From the NCBI RefSeq assembly GCF_904426505.1, contig NZ_CAJGBN010000067.1, positions 62,001 through 126,000 on the forward strand: a stretch of DNA of 64,000 nt, given 5' to 3'. The translations under genes and the position numbers were made by a program. The stretch comes from Rubrivivax sp. A210 (GTDB taxonomy: Bacteria > Pseudomonadota > Gammaproteobacteria > Burkholderiales > Burkholderiaceae_C). A model generated the notes under the pieces. It made no database searches and had not been told where the DNA came from. It saw only the letters and a program-made list of their open reading frames with translations. This document shows positions 7,157-16,461 of this stretch, piece after piece (position 1 is the first letter of the stretch; each line of letters starts with the position of its first letter).

Positions 7157-8593
7157 CTACTTCGGCAACCCCGGTATTCGCTGCAGATCGGCCGTCGCGC
7201 GTTCCAGCGCCCTGGCCGTGGCCGGGCAATCGGTGCCGGTCGTCGCGGCCAGGCCGTTGTGCAGCGCGTTCAGGCGCTCGCCCAGCGCGCGCAAGGGTGC
7301 GCGCACCGTTTCGTCCATCTTCGGCAGCTGCAGCGCGCGGGTGAAGCGCTGCACCAGTTCGTTGTAGTCCTTGACCAGAGGTTCGCGGCAGTCGTCGTCC
7401 TCGACGAGGGCCGTGGCTGCCGATGCGGCCGGCGCGGCAGCAGGCGCAGCGGCCCGTGCCGCTGACCCGGGCACTGCCGGCGCAGAAGAGGCGGCCGATG
7501 CGGGCGCGGTGGCAGCCGCGGAAACGGGTGCAGGTGCAGGTGCAGGTGCAGGTGCAGGTGCAGGTGCAGGTGCAGGTGCGGAAATGGGTGCGGTTGCGGG
7601 CACCGCAACCGGCGCCGCAGCCCGTGCGGCAACCGGTGCCGAAGCCGGCGAAGCCCGCGCCGGCAGCCGCGCCAGGGTGGGCGGTGCCGCCAGCACCTGG
7701 GCCACCGACAGCGCCGCCGCCTGGGGCCGCGGCGCGCGCTCGCGTTCCTGCGCGATGGCGCGCGCCTGCGCCTGGCAGTCGGCCAAGGTGGCGCTGCTGC
7801 GGGCCAAGCCGTCACGCAGGCGGCCCAGGCGCAGCATGGCGGCGTCGTAGTCCTGGACGCCGGCTGCCCCACCCAGCACGCTGGCGCCGTCACGCCAGGC
7901 CAGCAAGGCCTCGTCATAGGCGGCCTGGTTGGTGGTGCGGCAGGCCTCCAGCGCGGCGCTGTCGCGTGCCGCCGTGCCTGCCTTTGCCGCGGCAGCCTGC
8001 ACAGCGGCGAACTGGGCCTGGACCTGGGTCTGGACCTGGCGCTCTTCGTCGGCCAGCGTCGTGGCGGCCTGCCTGCAGTCCTGCAGCGTCTGGCCCTCGT
8101 GTGCCATCAGTGGAGCCAGGGCCTCGTAGCGGGCCTGCAGCGTGGCACGCGCAGCCTCGGGCAGGCCGGCCTGGGCCGCCAGCGAATGGCGTGCCCGGGC
8201 AAGAGCGGCCTGGTTGGCGGCCATGCAGTCCGCCACCTGCGGGTCGGGGCCGGCCAGGCGCGCCAGGCGCTCCTGCTCGGCGGCGATGTTCTGCGCCAGC
8301 AGCTCGCAGTCCTTGAGCTTGCGGCCGTCGCGCGGCAGCGCGGCACGAAAGCTCTCCAGCTGGGCTTCGACCGCCAGCAGGCGCGACATCAGCATGGGGT
8401 TGAGCCGGTTGCGCCCGCGCGCCGCCTCCAGCGCCGTGGCGAGATCGGCCACGGCCTCGCGATTGGCCGCGGCGCAGCGCGACTGCGGCGTCTCGGCCCC
8501 GGGCCTGGCGCCTTGCGCCGATGCGATGCCGGCCAGCGTCGGCAGCAGCAGGCAGGTGATCAGTGACCGCGCAGCGGTCAGGCTCGGCTTCAT
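7157..8593 (-). CDS. Exported Ala/Pro-rich coiled protein, function unknown
   Basis: No family recognised. The 478-residue product has a signal peptide (about residues 1-26, ending ASAQG). Three or four Cys-containing Ala/Arg/Leu-rich helical segments follow; each has a Cys-Ala/Arg-x-x-Asn-x-x-Ala pattern spaced roughly 80 residues apart, suggesting internal repeats. A Pro-Ala linker at about residues 300-385 includes an uninterrupted Ala-Pro run. A final domain of about 90 residues holds Cys residues near DDDCREPL and TDCPATAR. It is downstream of fliA on the same strand, 99 bases away, so it may be co-transcribed with flagellar regulators, but nothing ties it to motility directly. Confidence 0.7.
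   Translation of the reverse strand: MKPSLTAARSLITCLLLPTLAGIASAQGARPGAETPQSRCAAANREAVADLATALEAARGRNRLNPMLMSRLLAVEAQLESFRAALPRDGRKLKDCELLAQNIAAEQERLARLAGPDPQVADCMAANQAALARARHSLAAQAGLPEAARATLQARYEALAPLMAHEGQTLQDCRQAATTLADEERQVQTQVQAQFAAVQAAAAKAGTAARDSAALEACRTTNQAAYDEALLAWRDGASVLGGAAGVQDYDAAMLRLGRLRDGLARSSATLADCQAQARAIAQERERAPRPQAAALSVAQVLAAPPTLARLPARASPASAPVAARAAAPVAVPATAPISAPAPAPAPAPAPAPAPAPVSAAATAPASAASSAPAVPGSAARAAAPAAAPAASAATALVEDDDCREPLVKDYNELVQRFTRALQLPKMDETVRAPLRALGERLNALHNGLAATTGTDCPATARALERATADLQRIPGLPK
7527..7578. repeat. GGTGCA hexamer tandem repeat (Ala-Pro linker)
   Basis: Eight perfect consecutive copies of the hexamer GGTGCA plus a partial one, inside the exported protein gene. 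On the coding (minus) strand it encodes alternating Ala-Pro. The unit is a multiple of three, so copy-number change would lengthen or shorten the linker without a frameshift. Confidence 0.9.
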
Positions 8594-8692
8594 GGGGGAG
8601 GTCGGTTCCAGCGCCGGATTGCGGCGCGCCGATTCTGCCCTCAGCCCGGGGCGGTGCCTCTCGCAGCGCGCAGCACCGCGGGCCCGCCTACC

Positions 8693-9406
8693 CTACCACT
8701 CGCGCAGGCGCGTGCGCAGACGGGCGATGGACTGGCTGTGCAGCTGGCAGACCCGGCTCTCGGTGACGCCCAGCACGGCGGCAATTTCCTTGAGGTTCAT
8801 GTCGTGCTCGTAGTACATGCTCATCACGTACTGCTCGCGCTCGGGCAGGTTCTTGATGGCCTCGACCAGGGCCTGGCGCATGCGCTGGTCCTGCAACCGC
8901 GCAATCGGGTTGGAGGCCTCGTCGACGACATGGCGGTCCAGGTAGTCGTCGTCGCCGTCGTCGCCGCCCATGTCCTCGAGATAGATCAGCTGCGTGCCGC
9001 GCACCTTGCCCAGCAGCTCCTGGTACTCGGTCAGCGACAGGCCCATCTCGCGTGCGATCTCGCCCTCGCTGGGCGCGCGGCCGTGGCGCTGCTCGAGCTT
9101 GTGGACGGCGGCCTCGATGCTGCGCTGGTGGCGGCGGTCGCCGCGGCTCATCCAGTCGTTGCCGCGCAGCTCGTCGAGCATGGCGCCGCGGATGCGCTGG
9201 GTGGCGAAGGTCTCGAACTGCACGCCCTGGCTGGCGTCGAAGCGCGAGAGCGCGTCCGACAGGCCGATCATGCCGACCTGAATGAGATCGTCCAGCTCGA
9301 CGTTGGCCGGCAGCTTGGCGATCATCTGGTGAGCGAGGCGGCGCACCAGGGGGCTGTATTGCTTGAGCAAGTCCCCGGAATCGAGTTTTCCCTTGGCGGT
9401 ATACAT
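8693..9406 (-). CDS. fliA: Flagellar sigma factor FliA (sigma-28)
   Basis: A 237-residue RNA polymerase sigma factor for late flagellar and chemotaxis genes. Region 2 shows ELDDLIQVGMIGLSDAL and the FETFATQRIRGAMLDELR segment. Region 4 has the helix-turn-helix MNLKEIAAVLGVTESRVCQLHSQ at the C-terminus. The ATG at 9406 gives the family start MYTAKGK; an earlier in-frame start would add 17 Pro/Arg-rich residues that overlap the end of the upstream gene. The last gene of the flhF-flhG-fliA run, it is held in check by FlgM, encoded 2 kb away. Confidence 0.97.
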   Translation of the reverse strand: MYTAKGKLDSGDLLKQYSPLVRRLAHQMIAKLPANVELDDLIQVGMIGLSDALSRFDASQGVQFETFATQRIRGAMLDELRGNDWMSRGDRRHQRSIEAAVHKLEQRHGRAPSEGEIAREMGLSLTEYQELLGKVRGTQLIYLEDMGGDDGDDDYLDRHVVDEASNPIARLQDQRMRQALVEAIKNLPEREQYVMSMYYEHDMNLKEIAAVLGVTESRVCQLHSQSIARLRTRLREW

Positions 9407-9416
9407 CGTGCGGCCT

Positions 9417-10235
9417 CTACGGATGAGCGGGGCGGTTCGAGAACTGGGTGGCGGCACGCGGCAGCATGTAAGCCGGTGGCGCCGCCGGCAGCGGCGGGCT
9501 GTCGTCCAGCGACAGCTGCGCCGCCAGCAGGGCGGAAAGCGCCGCGTCGGGCGCCAGGCCCGGATCGTCGGCGGGGTCGATCAGGGCGGTGTGCAGCAGC
9601 ATGGCGCCGGCAAAGCGGTCGGCGCAGTCGGCCAGGCTGGCGCCAATGGCGGCGGCGCGGGGCGACAGCGTCGAGGCGGCCAGCAACAAGTCGAAGGTGA
9701 GCAGATCGCAGCGCCGCGCCAGCAGCTTGAGATTGGCGTAGGCGTGCTTGATGCTCTCGGGGTGGTCGGCGCCGATCAGCAAGGGGCGCGCGGCGCGGCC
9801 CTTGAAGATGCGCGCCAGATCCTGGCCCTCGGCGTGCAGCAGCACGATCTCGGCCTGGGGCGCGGCCTGCAGCACGGCCTCGATGAAGCCGCCGGCAGCG
9901 CCGCGGGTGTCGACGTGCAGCGTCGGCAGGCCACGCGCCGGCAGGTAGCTCACGCGCGGCGACAGGCGTTCGACGCAGGCCGAAAGCTCCACCGTTGCCA
10001 GCTCGTGCGGCGGCGGCGAGAGCGCGCCGGCATCGACCACCAGCACCTCGCGCCCATTGGCCGCAAACACCGCGGCCAGGCGGTCGAGCACGAGGCCGCT
10101 GAAGGCCACATGCGGATTGGCCACCAGGGGCAGGACGTGGCGGCGGCGGCCGCCGAACAGGCGGCGCAGGCCGTCGGCCTGGTCCTGCGGAACGGGGCGC
10201 GGACTGTCGTAGAAATCGTGGCCGGCGGATTGCAT
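9417..10235 (-). CDS. flhG: FlhG/FleN-like flagellar number regulator lacking a P-loop
   Basis: The position between flhF and fliA and the overall MinD-like pattern mark it as the FlhG slot. FlhG normally is an ATPase that limits flagellar number by acting on FlhF. This 272-residue protein has no deviant Walker A: the expected KGGVGKT is replaced by VANPHVAFSG near residue 38. The switch-like segment VVDAGALSPPP retains the D, and LLIGADHPESIKHAYANLKLLAR resembles the TTPEPxSIxDAYA region of MinD proteins. It is therefore probably a non-ATP-binding homologue. ATG 10235 is preferred over 10301, which would overlap flhF by 38 bases. Confidence 0.72.
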   Translation of the reverse strand: MQSAGHDFYDSPRPVPQDQADGLRRLFGGRRRHVLPLVANPHVAFSGLVLDRLAAVFAANGREVLVVDAGALSPPPHELATVELSACVERLSPRVSYLPARGLPTLHVDTRGAAGGFIEAVLQAAPQAEIVLLHAEGQDLARIFKGRAARPLLIGADHPESIKHAYANLKLLARRCDLLTFDLLLAASTLSPRAAAIGASLADCADRFAGAMLLHTALIDPADDPGLAPDAALSALLAAQLSLDDSPPLPAAPPAYMLPRAATQFSNRPAHP

Positions 10236-10263
10236 GTGCGGGGTGATAGCTCTCTGCTCGGTC

Positions 10264-11922
10264 TCAGAAGGCGGCGGCGGCAGTGGCCGCACCGGCAACA
10301 CCGGGCAGGCCGGCGAAGATCAGGTTCACATCGCCGGCATCCAGCCGCCAGGCCGGGCCGCCGCCGCACTTGAAGGCGCGCTGCACCAGGGCATTGGCCG
10401 ACAGGCGATGCCAGTCCTCGGGCACACGCTGGCCATTGGCCACGGCCAGCACCTTGAGGCGGTGGCGGATCATCGAATCCAGCGCCGGGCCCAGCTTGAC
10501 GGCCTCGTCGAGCTTGGACAGCACGACGCCGTGGCAGCTCGAACCACCGTAGGCACCCAGCTGGTCTTCGATGGTTTCGCCCTGGGCCGAGGCGTTGACC
10601 ACCAGCAGGCGGCGGATGGCGCGGTGCGACAGCATTTCCAGCAGTTCACGCGTGCGCGTGTCGCGCTGCGCCATGCCGGCGGTGTCGATGAGCACCATGC
10701 GCTTGGCCGAAAGCAGATCCAGCAGGTCTTCCAGTGAGGCGCGGTCGTGCGCCGTGTGTACCGGCACGCCGAGGATGCGGCCATAGGTGCGCAGTTGCTC
10801 ATGGGCGGCCACGCGGTAGGCGTCCAGCGTGATCAGACCCAGGTTGGCCGCGCCGTGGCGGGTGGCAAAGGCCGCAGCCAGCTTGGCCGTGCTGGTGGTC
10901 TTGCCGACGCCGGTGGCGCCGATGAGGGCGAAGATGCCGCCCTCGTCTTCCAGCGTGGCGTCGCGCTCGCCGGTGACGAGGTTGCGCTCGAGCACGCTGC
11001 CGGCCCACTGCATCTCCTCGGTGTCGGCCGGCAGGCTCTCGACCAGCTTGCGGATCAGCGCCGGCGAGAAGCCGATCTCCAGCAGGCGCTGGGCCAGCTG
11101 GGCCTGGCGCGGCTGGCGCTGCAGCTTTTCCATGAATGCGAGCGCGCCGAAGCGCTGCTCGATGAGGCCCCGCATGGAGCGCAACTCGCTCAGCATTTCG
11201 CCCTGGCCGGTGCGCGGCGCCAGCGTGGGCACGGCCGCCAGCGTCGCCACGGGCTTGGGCTGGGGTTGCGGCTGGGGCACGGGCATGCAGACCTCGTCGC
11301 GCAACACCGGCACCTCGCGCAAGGCCTCGCTCACCGCTTCGCTGGCCGACGGCCGCGTGGCCTGGCGCGCCGCGGCGTAGCGGCTGCGCGCGGCCTCGAT
11401 GGGGGCCACGCCCGGGGGCAGCGGGCGCTGTGCCTCGGGCTCACCGGCGGCATCGGCAGCCAGCTCGGCCGCGCGGGCGGCCTCGCGGCGCTTGAGCATG
11501 CGCTGGCGCACATAGTCCTGGAACGACAGCGTGCTCATCTGCAGCTGCTCGATGTCCTGCGCGACATCGGCGTCCAGCGCCGGCTCCTGGCGGACCTCGG
11601 CGCGGGCCGGCTGGCGGCCGTCATTGCGAGGCTCGGTGCGCGGCAGGTTGCGCGGCTCCGGCAGCGTGTCAGCGCGGGCGGCCTGGCGCGGCTCGGGCCG
11701 CGGCGCCGGGCGCGCATCGGCGGCCGGCGCGGCCGGCCGGGCCAGCGGCTGCGAGGCGCCAAAGCGCTCGATCTGGGCCACGCTCTCGGGCGCCATCGCC
11801 AGCACCTCCACGCCCTCGGCGCAGGGGCGGGTCGACATCACGACGGCGTCGTCGCCGAAGGCCTGGCGCACCAGGGCCAGGGCATCGCGCGAAGTGCGCG
11901 CGGTGAAGCGCTTGAGGTTCAT
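10264..11922 (-). CDS. flhF: Flagellar SRP-type GTPase FlhF
   Basis: A 552-residue SIMIBI GTPase that places the flagellum at the pole. The N-terminus (MNLKRFTARTSRDALALVRQAFGDDAVV) is the FlhF B-domain start. A long, poorly conserved Ala/Arg/Pro region spans about 60-200. The NG domain begins near residue 230, with the P-loop GATGVGKTTSTAKLA at about 331-345, then TLDAYRVAAHEQLRTYGRILGVP, LIDTAGM and the guanine-specificity segment VLSKLDEA. It is longer than many FlhF proteins because of the linker. It lies between flhA and flhG. Confidence 0.96.
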   Translation of the reverse strand: MNLKRFTARTSRDALALVRQAFGDDAVVMSTRPCAEGVEVLAMAPESVAQIERFGASQPLARPAAPAADARPAPRPEPRQAARADTLPEPRNLPRTEPRNDGRQPARAEVRQEPALDADVAQDIEQLQMSTLSFQDYVRQRMLKRREAARAAELAADAAGEPEAQRPLPPGVAPIEAARSRYAAARQATRPSASEAVSEALREVPVLRDEVCMPVPQPQPQPKPVATLAAVPTLAPRTGQGEMLSELRSMRGLIEQRFGALAFMEKLQRQPRQAQLAQRLLEIGFSPALIRKLVESLPADTEEMQWAGSVLERNLVTGERDATLEDEGGIFALIGATGVGKTTSTAKLAAAFATRHGAANLGLITLDAYRVAAHEQLRTYGRILGVPVHTAHDRASLEDLLDLLSAKRMVLIDTAGMAQRDTRTRELLEMLSHRAIRRLLVVNASAQGETIEDQLGAYGGSSCHGVVLSKLDEAVKLGPALDSMIRHRLKVLAVANGQRVPEDWHRLSANALVQRAFKCGGGPAWRLDAGDVNLIFAGLPGVAGAATAAAAF

Positions 11923-11980
11923 GCGGCCTCCCGGTGGCTGGCGTCGGCCTCTAGCCGGCTGGCGGAGTGGATGGAGGTCG

Positions 11981-14095
11981 TCATGCGCTTGCTCCGATGA
12001 TCGAACCGATGCGGATCGAATGGGTTTCCGGGATCTCGCTGTGGCCCAGCACCTTCAGGCGCGGCGCCGAGCGGCGCAGCAGGCGCGACAGCGGCGCGCG
12101 GATCATGTCGGGCACCAGCAGGCAGGCCGGCAGGCCCAGGTCTTCCTGGCGGCGGGCCGACTCGGCGGCGCTGCGCGTGAGCTGGTCGGCCACGCCGGGA
12201 TCGAGTGCGGCGCCGTGCGGCGAGTTGAGCGCCTGCGTCACCAGGCGTTCGAGTTCGGGGTCGAGCGCGATCACGTCCAGCTCCTTCACCGAGCCGTAGA
12301 TCTGCTGCACGATGGTCGGCGCCAGATGCGTGCGGATGCGGCGGGCCAGCTCGCCCGGATCGGTCACGGTGGCGGCGTACTCGGCCAGGCATTCGATGAT
12401 CGAGCGCATGTCGCGGATATGCACACCCTCTTCCAGGAGGAGTTGCAGCACACGCTGCAGAGTGGCAATACCGACCATCTTGGGGACCACGTCTTCGATC
12501 AGTTTGGGAGCCAGCTTGGTGACATGCTCGACGAGCGCCTGGGTTTCCACGCGGCCCAGCAGCCTTGCCGCATTCACCTGCATCAAGTGTGAAAGATGGG
12601 TCGCGATGACGGTGGCGCAATCAACCACCGTAAAGCCGGCCATTTGGGCCATCTCGCGGTGACGTTCCTCGATCCACCAGGCGGGCAGGCCGAAGGCGGG
12701 ATCGGTGGTCTTGGTGCCCGGCAGCTGCTGCATGGCGCCGCCCGGGTTGATGGCCAGCAGCATGCCGGGCTGGGCCTCGCACTCGGCCACCACCGCCCCG
12801 CGCAGCGTGACGCGGTAGGCGTTGGGGTGCAGCTCGACGAGGTTGTCGCGGATGTGTACCGGAGGCGGCAGGAAGCCGACATCTTGCGCGAACTTCTTGC
12901 GCACGCCCTTGATGCGCCCGAGCAGGTCGCCGCCGGCCGCGGCACGCGACTTGTCGACCAGGGTGATGAGGCGGTAGCCGACCTCCAGGCCCAGCGTGTC
13001 CACCGGCGTGAGGTCGTCCCAGCTCGCCTCGGGATTGGCCGGCTGCACCTCGGTGCCCAGCGGCCGGTCGGCAGCCTCGACCGCACGCTTCTTCTGGCGC
13101 ATCAGCTGCCAGGCCAGCAGGCCCAGGCCGCTGGCGACGATGAGGAAGACCAGGTGCGGCATGCCCGGCACCAGGCCCAGCAGCGCCACCACGCCGGCGG
13201 CCACCGACAGCGCCTGCGGCGAGTCGAAGACCTGGCCGCGGATCTGCGTGCCGATGTCCTGCTCCTTGCCCACGCGCGACACCACCATGGCCGAGGCCAC
13301 CGAGATCAGCAGCGCCGGGATCTGCGCCACCAGGGCGTCGCCCACGGCCAGCGTCACATAGGACGAGGCGGCGCCCGCGGCGTCCATGCCATGCATGGCC
13401 ACGCCGATGATGAAGCCGCCGGTGATGGTGATGAAGAGGATCAGCAAGCCGGCCATCGCGTCGCCGCGCACGAACTTGCTGGCGCCGTCCATGCTGCCGA
13501 AGAAGTCGGCCTCCTCGGCCACTTCCAGGCGGCGCCGGCGCGCCTCCTTCTCGTCGATGAGGCCGGCGTTGAGGTCGGCGTCGATGGCCATCTGCTTGCC
13601 CGGCATCGCATCCAGCGCGAAGCGCGCGCCGACCTCGGCGATGCGCTCGGCACCCTTGGTGACGACGACGAAGTTGATGACCACCAGGATGGCGAAGACG
13701 ATCAGGCCGACGGCGAAGTTGCCGCCGATCAGGAAGTGGCCGAAGGCCTCGATCACCTTGCCGGCCGCGCCCGGGCCGGTGTGGCCCTCGAGCAGCACGA
13801 CGCGGGTGGAGGCGACGTTGAGCGACAGGCGCAGCAGCGTCGTCACCAGCAGCACCGTGGGCAGGGCCGCAAAGTCCAGCGGCTTGACCATCTGGGCGCT
13901 GACCATCATCACGGTGAGCGCCAGCGCGATATTGAAGGTGAACAGCAGGTCCAGCACGAAGGCCGGCAGCGGCAGCACCATCATCGCCAGCATCATCACC
14001 ACGAAGCCCGGCAGCACCAGGGCCTTGATGGCGGCGGCCTGCGGGCCCGAGCCGGAGCCGAACCAGGCGTTGAGGCGGGCGAGGAGCGGGTTCAT
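11981..14095 (-). CDS. flhA: Flagellar type III export gate protein FlhA
   Basis: A 704-residue integral membrane export protein with the usual FlhA length. The N-terminal half has about eight hydrophobic segments and the conserved FHIPEP-family region GAERIAEVGARFALDAMPGKQMAIDAD. The C-terminal cytoplasmic domain (about 330-704) binds chaperone-substrate complexes and contains the GLPAWWIEE and VATHLSHL segments. It follows flhB with 8 bases between and is separated from flhF by 58 bases. Confidence 0.98.
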   Translation of the reverse strand: MNPLLARLNAWFGSGSGPQAAAIKALVLPGFVVMMLAMMVLPLPAFVLDLLFTFNIALALTVMMVSAQMVKPLDFAALPTVLLVTTLLRLSLNVASTRVVLLEGHTGPGAAGKVIEAFGHFLIGGNFAVGLIVFAILVVINFVVVTKGAERIAEVGARFALDAMPGKQMAIDADLNAGLIDEKEARRRRLEVAEEADFFGSMDGASKFVRGDAMAGLLILFITITGGFIIGVAMHGMDAAGAASSYVTLAVGDALVAQIPALLISVASAMVVSRVGKEQDIGTQIRGQVFDSPQALSVAAGVVALLGLVPGMPHLVFLIVASGLGLLAWQLMRQKKRAVEAADRPLGTEVQPANPEASWDDLTPVDTLGLEVGYRLITLVDKSRAAAGGDLLGRIKGVRKKFAQDVGFLPPPVHIRDNLVELHPNAYRVTLRGAVVAECEAQPGMLLAINPGGAMQQLPGTKTTDPAFGLPAWWIEERHREMAQMAGFTVVDCATVIATHLSHLMQVNAARLLGRVETQALVEHVTKLAPKLIEDVVPKMVGIATLQRVLQLLLEEGVHIRDMRSIIECLAEYAATVTDPGELARRIRTHLAPTIVQQIYGSVKELDVIALDPELERLVTQALNSPHGAALDPGVADQLTRSAAESARRQEDLGLPACLLVPDMIRAPLSRLLRRSAPRLKVLGHSEIPETHSIRIGSIIGASA

Positions 14096-14103
14096 GTGCG
14101 GCC

Positions 14104-15255
14104 TCAGTTGCGGCCCGAGGCATCAGCCTGCAGCGGGTCGAGATCGGCCGGCACCTCAGGCACCGGCGCCGGCGCCAGCATGGGCCGGCCCTTGGCGAGG
14201 GCGTCGCGCAGCTGGTAGACCCAGGCCAGCACCTGGGCCACGGCGCCGAACAGGCGTGCCGGGATCTCCTGGTCCAGCTCGGTGTGGGTGTAGAGGGCGC
14301 GCGCCAGCGGCGGCGCCTGCAGCACCGGCACCTTGGCCTCGGTGGCGATGTCGCGGATGCGCAGCGCCACCAGGTCGGCGCCCTTGGCGACGACGCGCGG
14401 CGCGGCCATCGTGCCCTCGTCGTACTTGAGCGCCACCGCATAGTGGGTCGGGTTCATCACCACCAGGTCGGCGCCGGGCACGGCGGCCAGCATGCGGCGG
14501 TTGGCCATCTCGCGCATGCGCAGCTTGACCTTGGACTTGACCTCGGCATTGCCCTCCAGCTCCTTGAACTCCTGGCGCAGCTCTTCGACGCTCATGCGCA
14601 GACGGCGCTGCAGCATGTGGCGCTGCAGCGGCACGTCGACGAGGGCGAAGGCGCCCAGCACCAGGGCCAGCGGGATGAGGCCGTCGAGGATCAAGGCACC
14701 GGCAGCCCGCAGTGCCGCCGGCAGCGGCATCGCCAGCAGCTGGGCGTGCTCGAGCCAGTGGCGGGCCAGGAAGACCGCCCCCACGACGCCCAGCACCAGG
14801 GCCAGAAGGCAGGCCTTGAGCGTCTCGGTGAGCTGCTGGCCCGAGACCAGGCGGCCGAGGCCGGCGAGCGGATTGATCTTGGAGAGATTGGGCGCCAGCG
14901 GCTTGAGCGTGAAGTTCCAGCCGCCGGCCAGCACGCTGGCGGCCAGCGCTGCCAGGGCCAGGCCGCCCAGCAGCGGCGCCAGCAGCTCGGCCATTTGCAG
15001 CGCCAGCTCGGCCAGGCGCTGGCCCATCGCGGCGGGGTTGGCCAGCAGCGCGGCGTCAAAGCGCAGGCCGGTGGTGAGCAGGCGGCCGGCGCCATCGCTC
15101 AGCCAGGGCATCAGGGCCGCGGCGAGCGCCACGCCGCCGCCGATGGCAGCAAAGTGCGTCAGGTCACGCGAGCGCGCGACCTGGCCCTCGGCGCGCGCCT
15201 TCTCGATCTTGCGCTGTGAGGCGGGTAGCTGGCGGTCTTGTGCGCTTTCGGCCAT
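14104..15255 (-). CDS. flhB: Flagellar export switch protein FlhB
   Basis: A 383-residue membrane protein that switches export from rod/hook to filament substrates. Four hydrophobic segments span about 30-220. The autocleavage site NPTH is at residues 268-271, within VVMNPTHYAVALKY, so the catalytic Asn and Pro are intact. The N-terminus TQRKIEKARAEGQVARSRDL-like segment is typical. The tail after residue 350 is variable. First gene of flhB-flhA-flhF-flhG-fliA, with a 134-base spacer to cheZ. Confidence 0.98.
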   Translation of the reverse strand: MAESAQDRQLPASQRKIEKARAEGQVARSRDLTHFAAIGGGVALAAALMPWLSDGAGRLLTTGLRFDAALLANPAAMGQRLAELALQMAELLAPLLGGLALAALAASVLAGGWNFTLKPLAPNLSKINPLAGLGRLVSGQQLTETLKACLLALVLGVVGAVFLARHWLEHAQLLAMPLPAALRAAGALILDGLIPLALVLGAFALVDVPLQRHMLQRRLRMSVEELRQEFKELEGNAEVKSKVKLRMREMANRRMLAAVPGADLVVMNPTHYAVALKYDEGTMAAPRVVAKGADLVALRIRDIATEAKVPVLQAPPLARALYTHTELDQEIPARLFGAVAQVLAWVYQLRDALAKGRPMLAPAPVPEVPADLDPLQADASGRN

Positions 15256-15389
15256 GACGGTAGGGCTGGGCTGCCCGCCCCGGGCGGGGCCTTTGATGCA
15301 GCCCTGTCATGGTGCCGGCTGCGGCCGCCGGCTTGAGCGCGATAAGCGGGGTAAAGGCTGAGGTGTTCGGCCCCCTGCAGCCGTGGACG

Positions 15390-16022
15390 CTAGAAGCCCA
15401 GCGAGGCCAGCAGGTCGTCAACCTCGCCCTGGCTGCTGACGACATCGGTGCGACCGGCGGCGTCGACCACCGGGCCGTTGAGGACCGACGGGTCGACCTT
15501 GTCGCGCTGGTCGGGCGGCACCACCTGCACCAGCAGCTTGACCAAGCTGTCCTCCAGGTCGTTGGCCAGGGTCACCACCTTGGCCACCACCTGGCCGGTG
15601 AGGTCGTGGAAGTCCTGCGCCATCATGATGTCGGTGAGGTGGCCGTCGATGGCCGAAGTACGGCGCTCGACGTCCTCGACGAAGTTGAGCACCGCGCCCG
15701 TGGCCACCGCCTTCACCGGGTCGGCAACGATGGCGCGCGCCATCTCGCGCGTGGCGCTGCTGATGGCGGCATGGTCAGCCTTGGCCAGGTCGACCGAGTT
15801 CAACACCTTGTTGGCCGCCTCGGCCGTCTTGTTGGCCACATAGGTCAGGCGGCTGCGCGCGTCGGGTATGCCGTCGGTGGCAATCTGCAGCTTGGGCATC
15901 ACGCCGAGTTGCTGCATGGTGTCGTGCAGCAGCCGCGTGATGCTGCCGAGTTGTTGAAAGACCTCGAGCGACACCACCAGGGGCTCGCTGCGTTGGAGGT
16001 CGACGACGTCGTCCATCTTCAT
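15390..16022 (-). CDS. cheZ: Chemotaxis phosphatase CheZ
   Basis: A 210-residue protein that removes phosphate from CheY-P. It has the long four-helix hairpin pattern with the catalytic region AQDFHDLTGQVVAK; the Asp and Gln of this segment are the active-site pair in CheZ. The C-terminal QGEVDDLLASLGF tail is the CheY-binding peptide. A second Met two codons in could also be the start. It is 12 bases after cheY, the common cheY-cheZ pair. Confidence 0.97.
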   Translation of the reverse strand: MKMDDVVDLQRSEPLVVSLEVFQQLGSITRLLHDTMQQLGVMPKLQIATDGIPDARSRLTYVANKTAEAANKVLNSVDLAKADHAAISSATREMARAIVADPVKAVATGAVLNFVEDVERRTSAIDGHLTDIMMAQDFHDLTGQVVAKVVTLANDLEDSLVKLLVQVVPPDQRDKVDPSVLNGPVVDAAGRTDVVSSQGEVDDLLASLGF

Positions 16023-16034
16023 GATCGGCTTCCT

Positions 16035-16430
16035 TCAGGCGGTGGCGGCCAGCTTCTGCAGGATCTTCTGCACCTTCTCCTCGAGCGTGGCCTTCGTGAA
16101 GGGCTTGACGATGTAGCCGGCCGCGCCGCTCTGCGCCGCCAGCACGATATCTTCCTTGCGCGCTTCGGCAGTGACCATCAGCACCGGCAGGTGCTTGAGC
16201 GCGGCGTCGGCCTTGATCGCCTTGAGCAGATCGAAGCCGTTCATGTTGGGCATGTTGATGTCGGAGACGACGAAGTCGAACTTCATGTTCTTGAGCATCT
16301 GCAGCGCCGCCACGCCGTCCTCCGCCTCGTCGGCGTTGTTGCAGCCCATCTCCTTGAGCAGGCCGCGCACGATGCGGCGCATGGTGGAGAAGTCGTCGAC
16401 GATGAGAAATTTCATCTCGCTGGTGTTCAT
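16035..16430 (-). CDS. cheY: Chemotaxis response regulator CheY
   Basis: A single-domain receiver of 131 residues that binds the flagellar switch when phosphorylated. All key residues are present: acidic pair Asp12-Asp13, phospho-acceptor Asp57 in FVVSDINMPNMNG, Thr87 in VTAEA and Lys109 in IVKPFT. The ATG at 16430 gives the family start; the frame stays open upstream into the motB spacer with unrelated residues. Lies between motB and cheZ. Confidence 0.98.
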   Translation of the reverse strand: MNTSEMKFLIVDDFSTMRRIVRGLLKEMGCNNADEAEDGVAALQMLKNMKFDFVVSDINMPNMNGFDLLKAIKADAALKHLPVLMVTAEARKEDIVLAAQSGAAGYIVKPFTKATLEEKVQKILQKLAATA

Positions 16431-16461
16431 GGGCAATCCTCGGGCGATGGGCTTCGCTTCA

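Noticed and set aside
7527..7578. CRISPR-like array
   Set aside because: The repeat is a simple 6-base tandem unit with no spacers and codes for an Ala-Pro linker.
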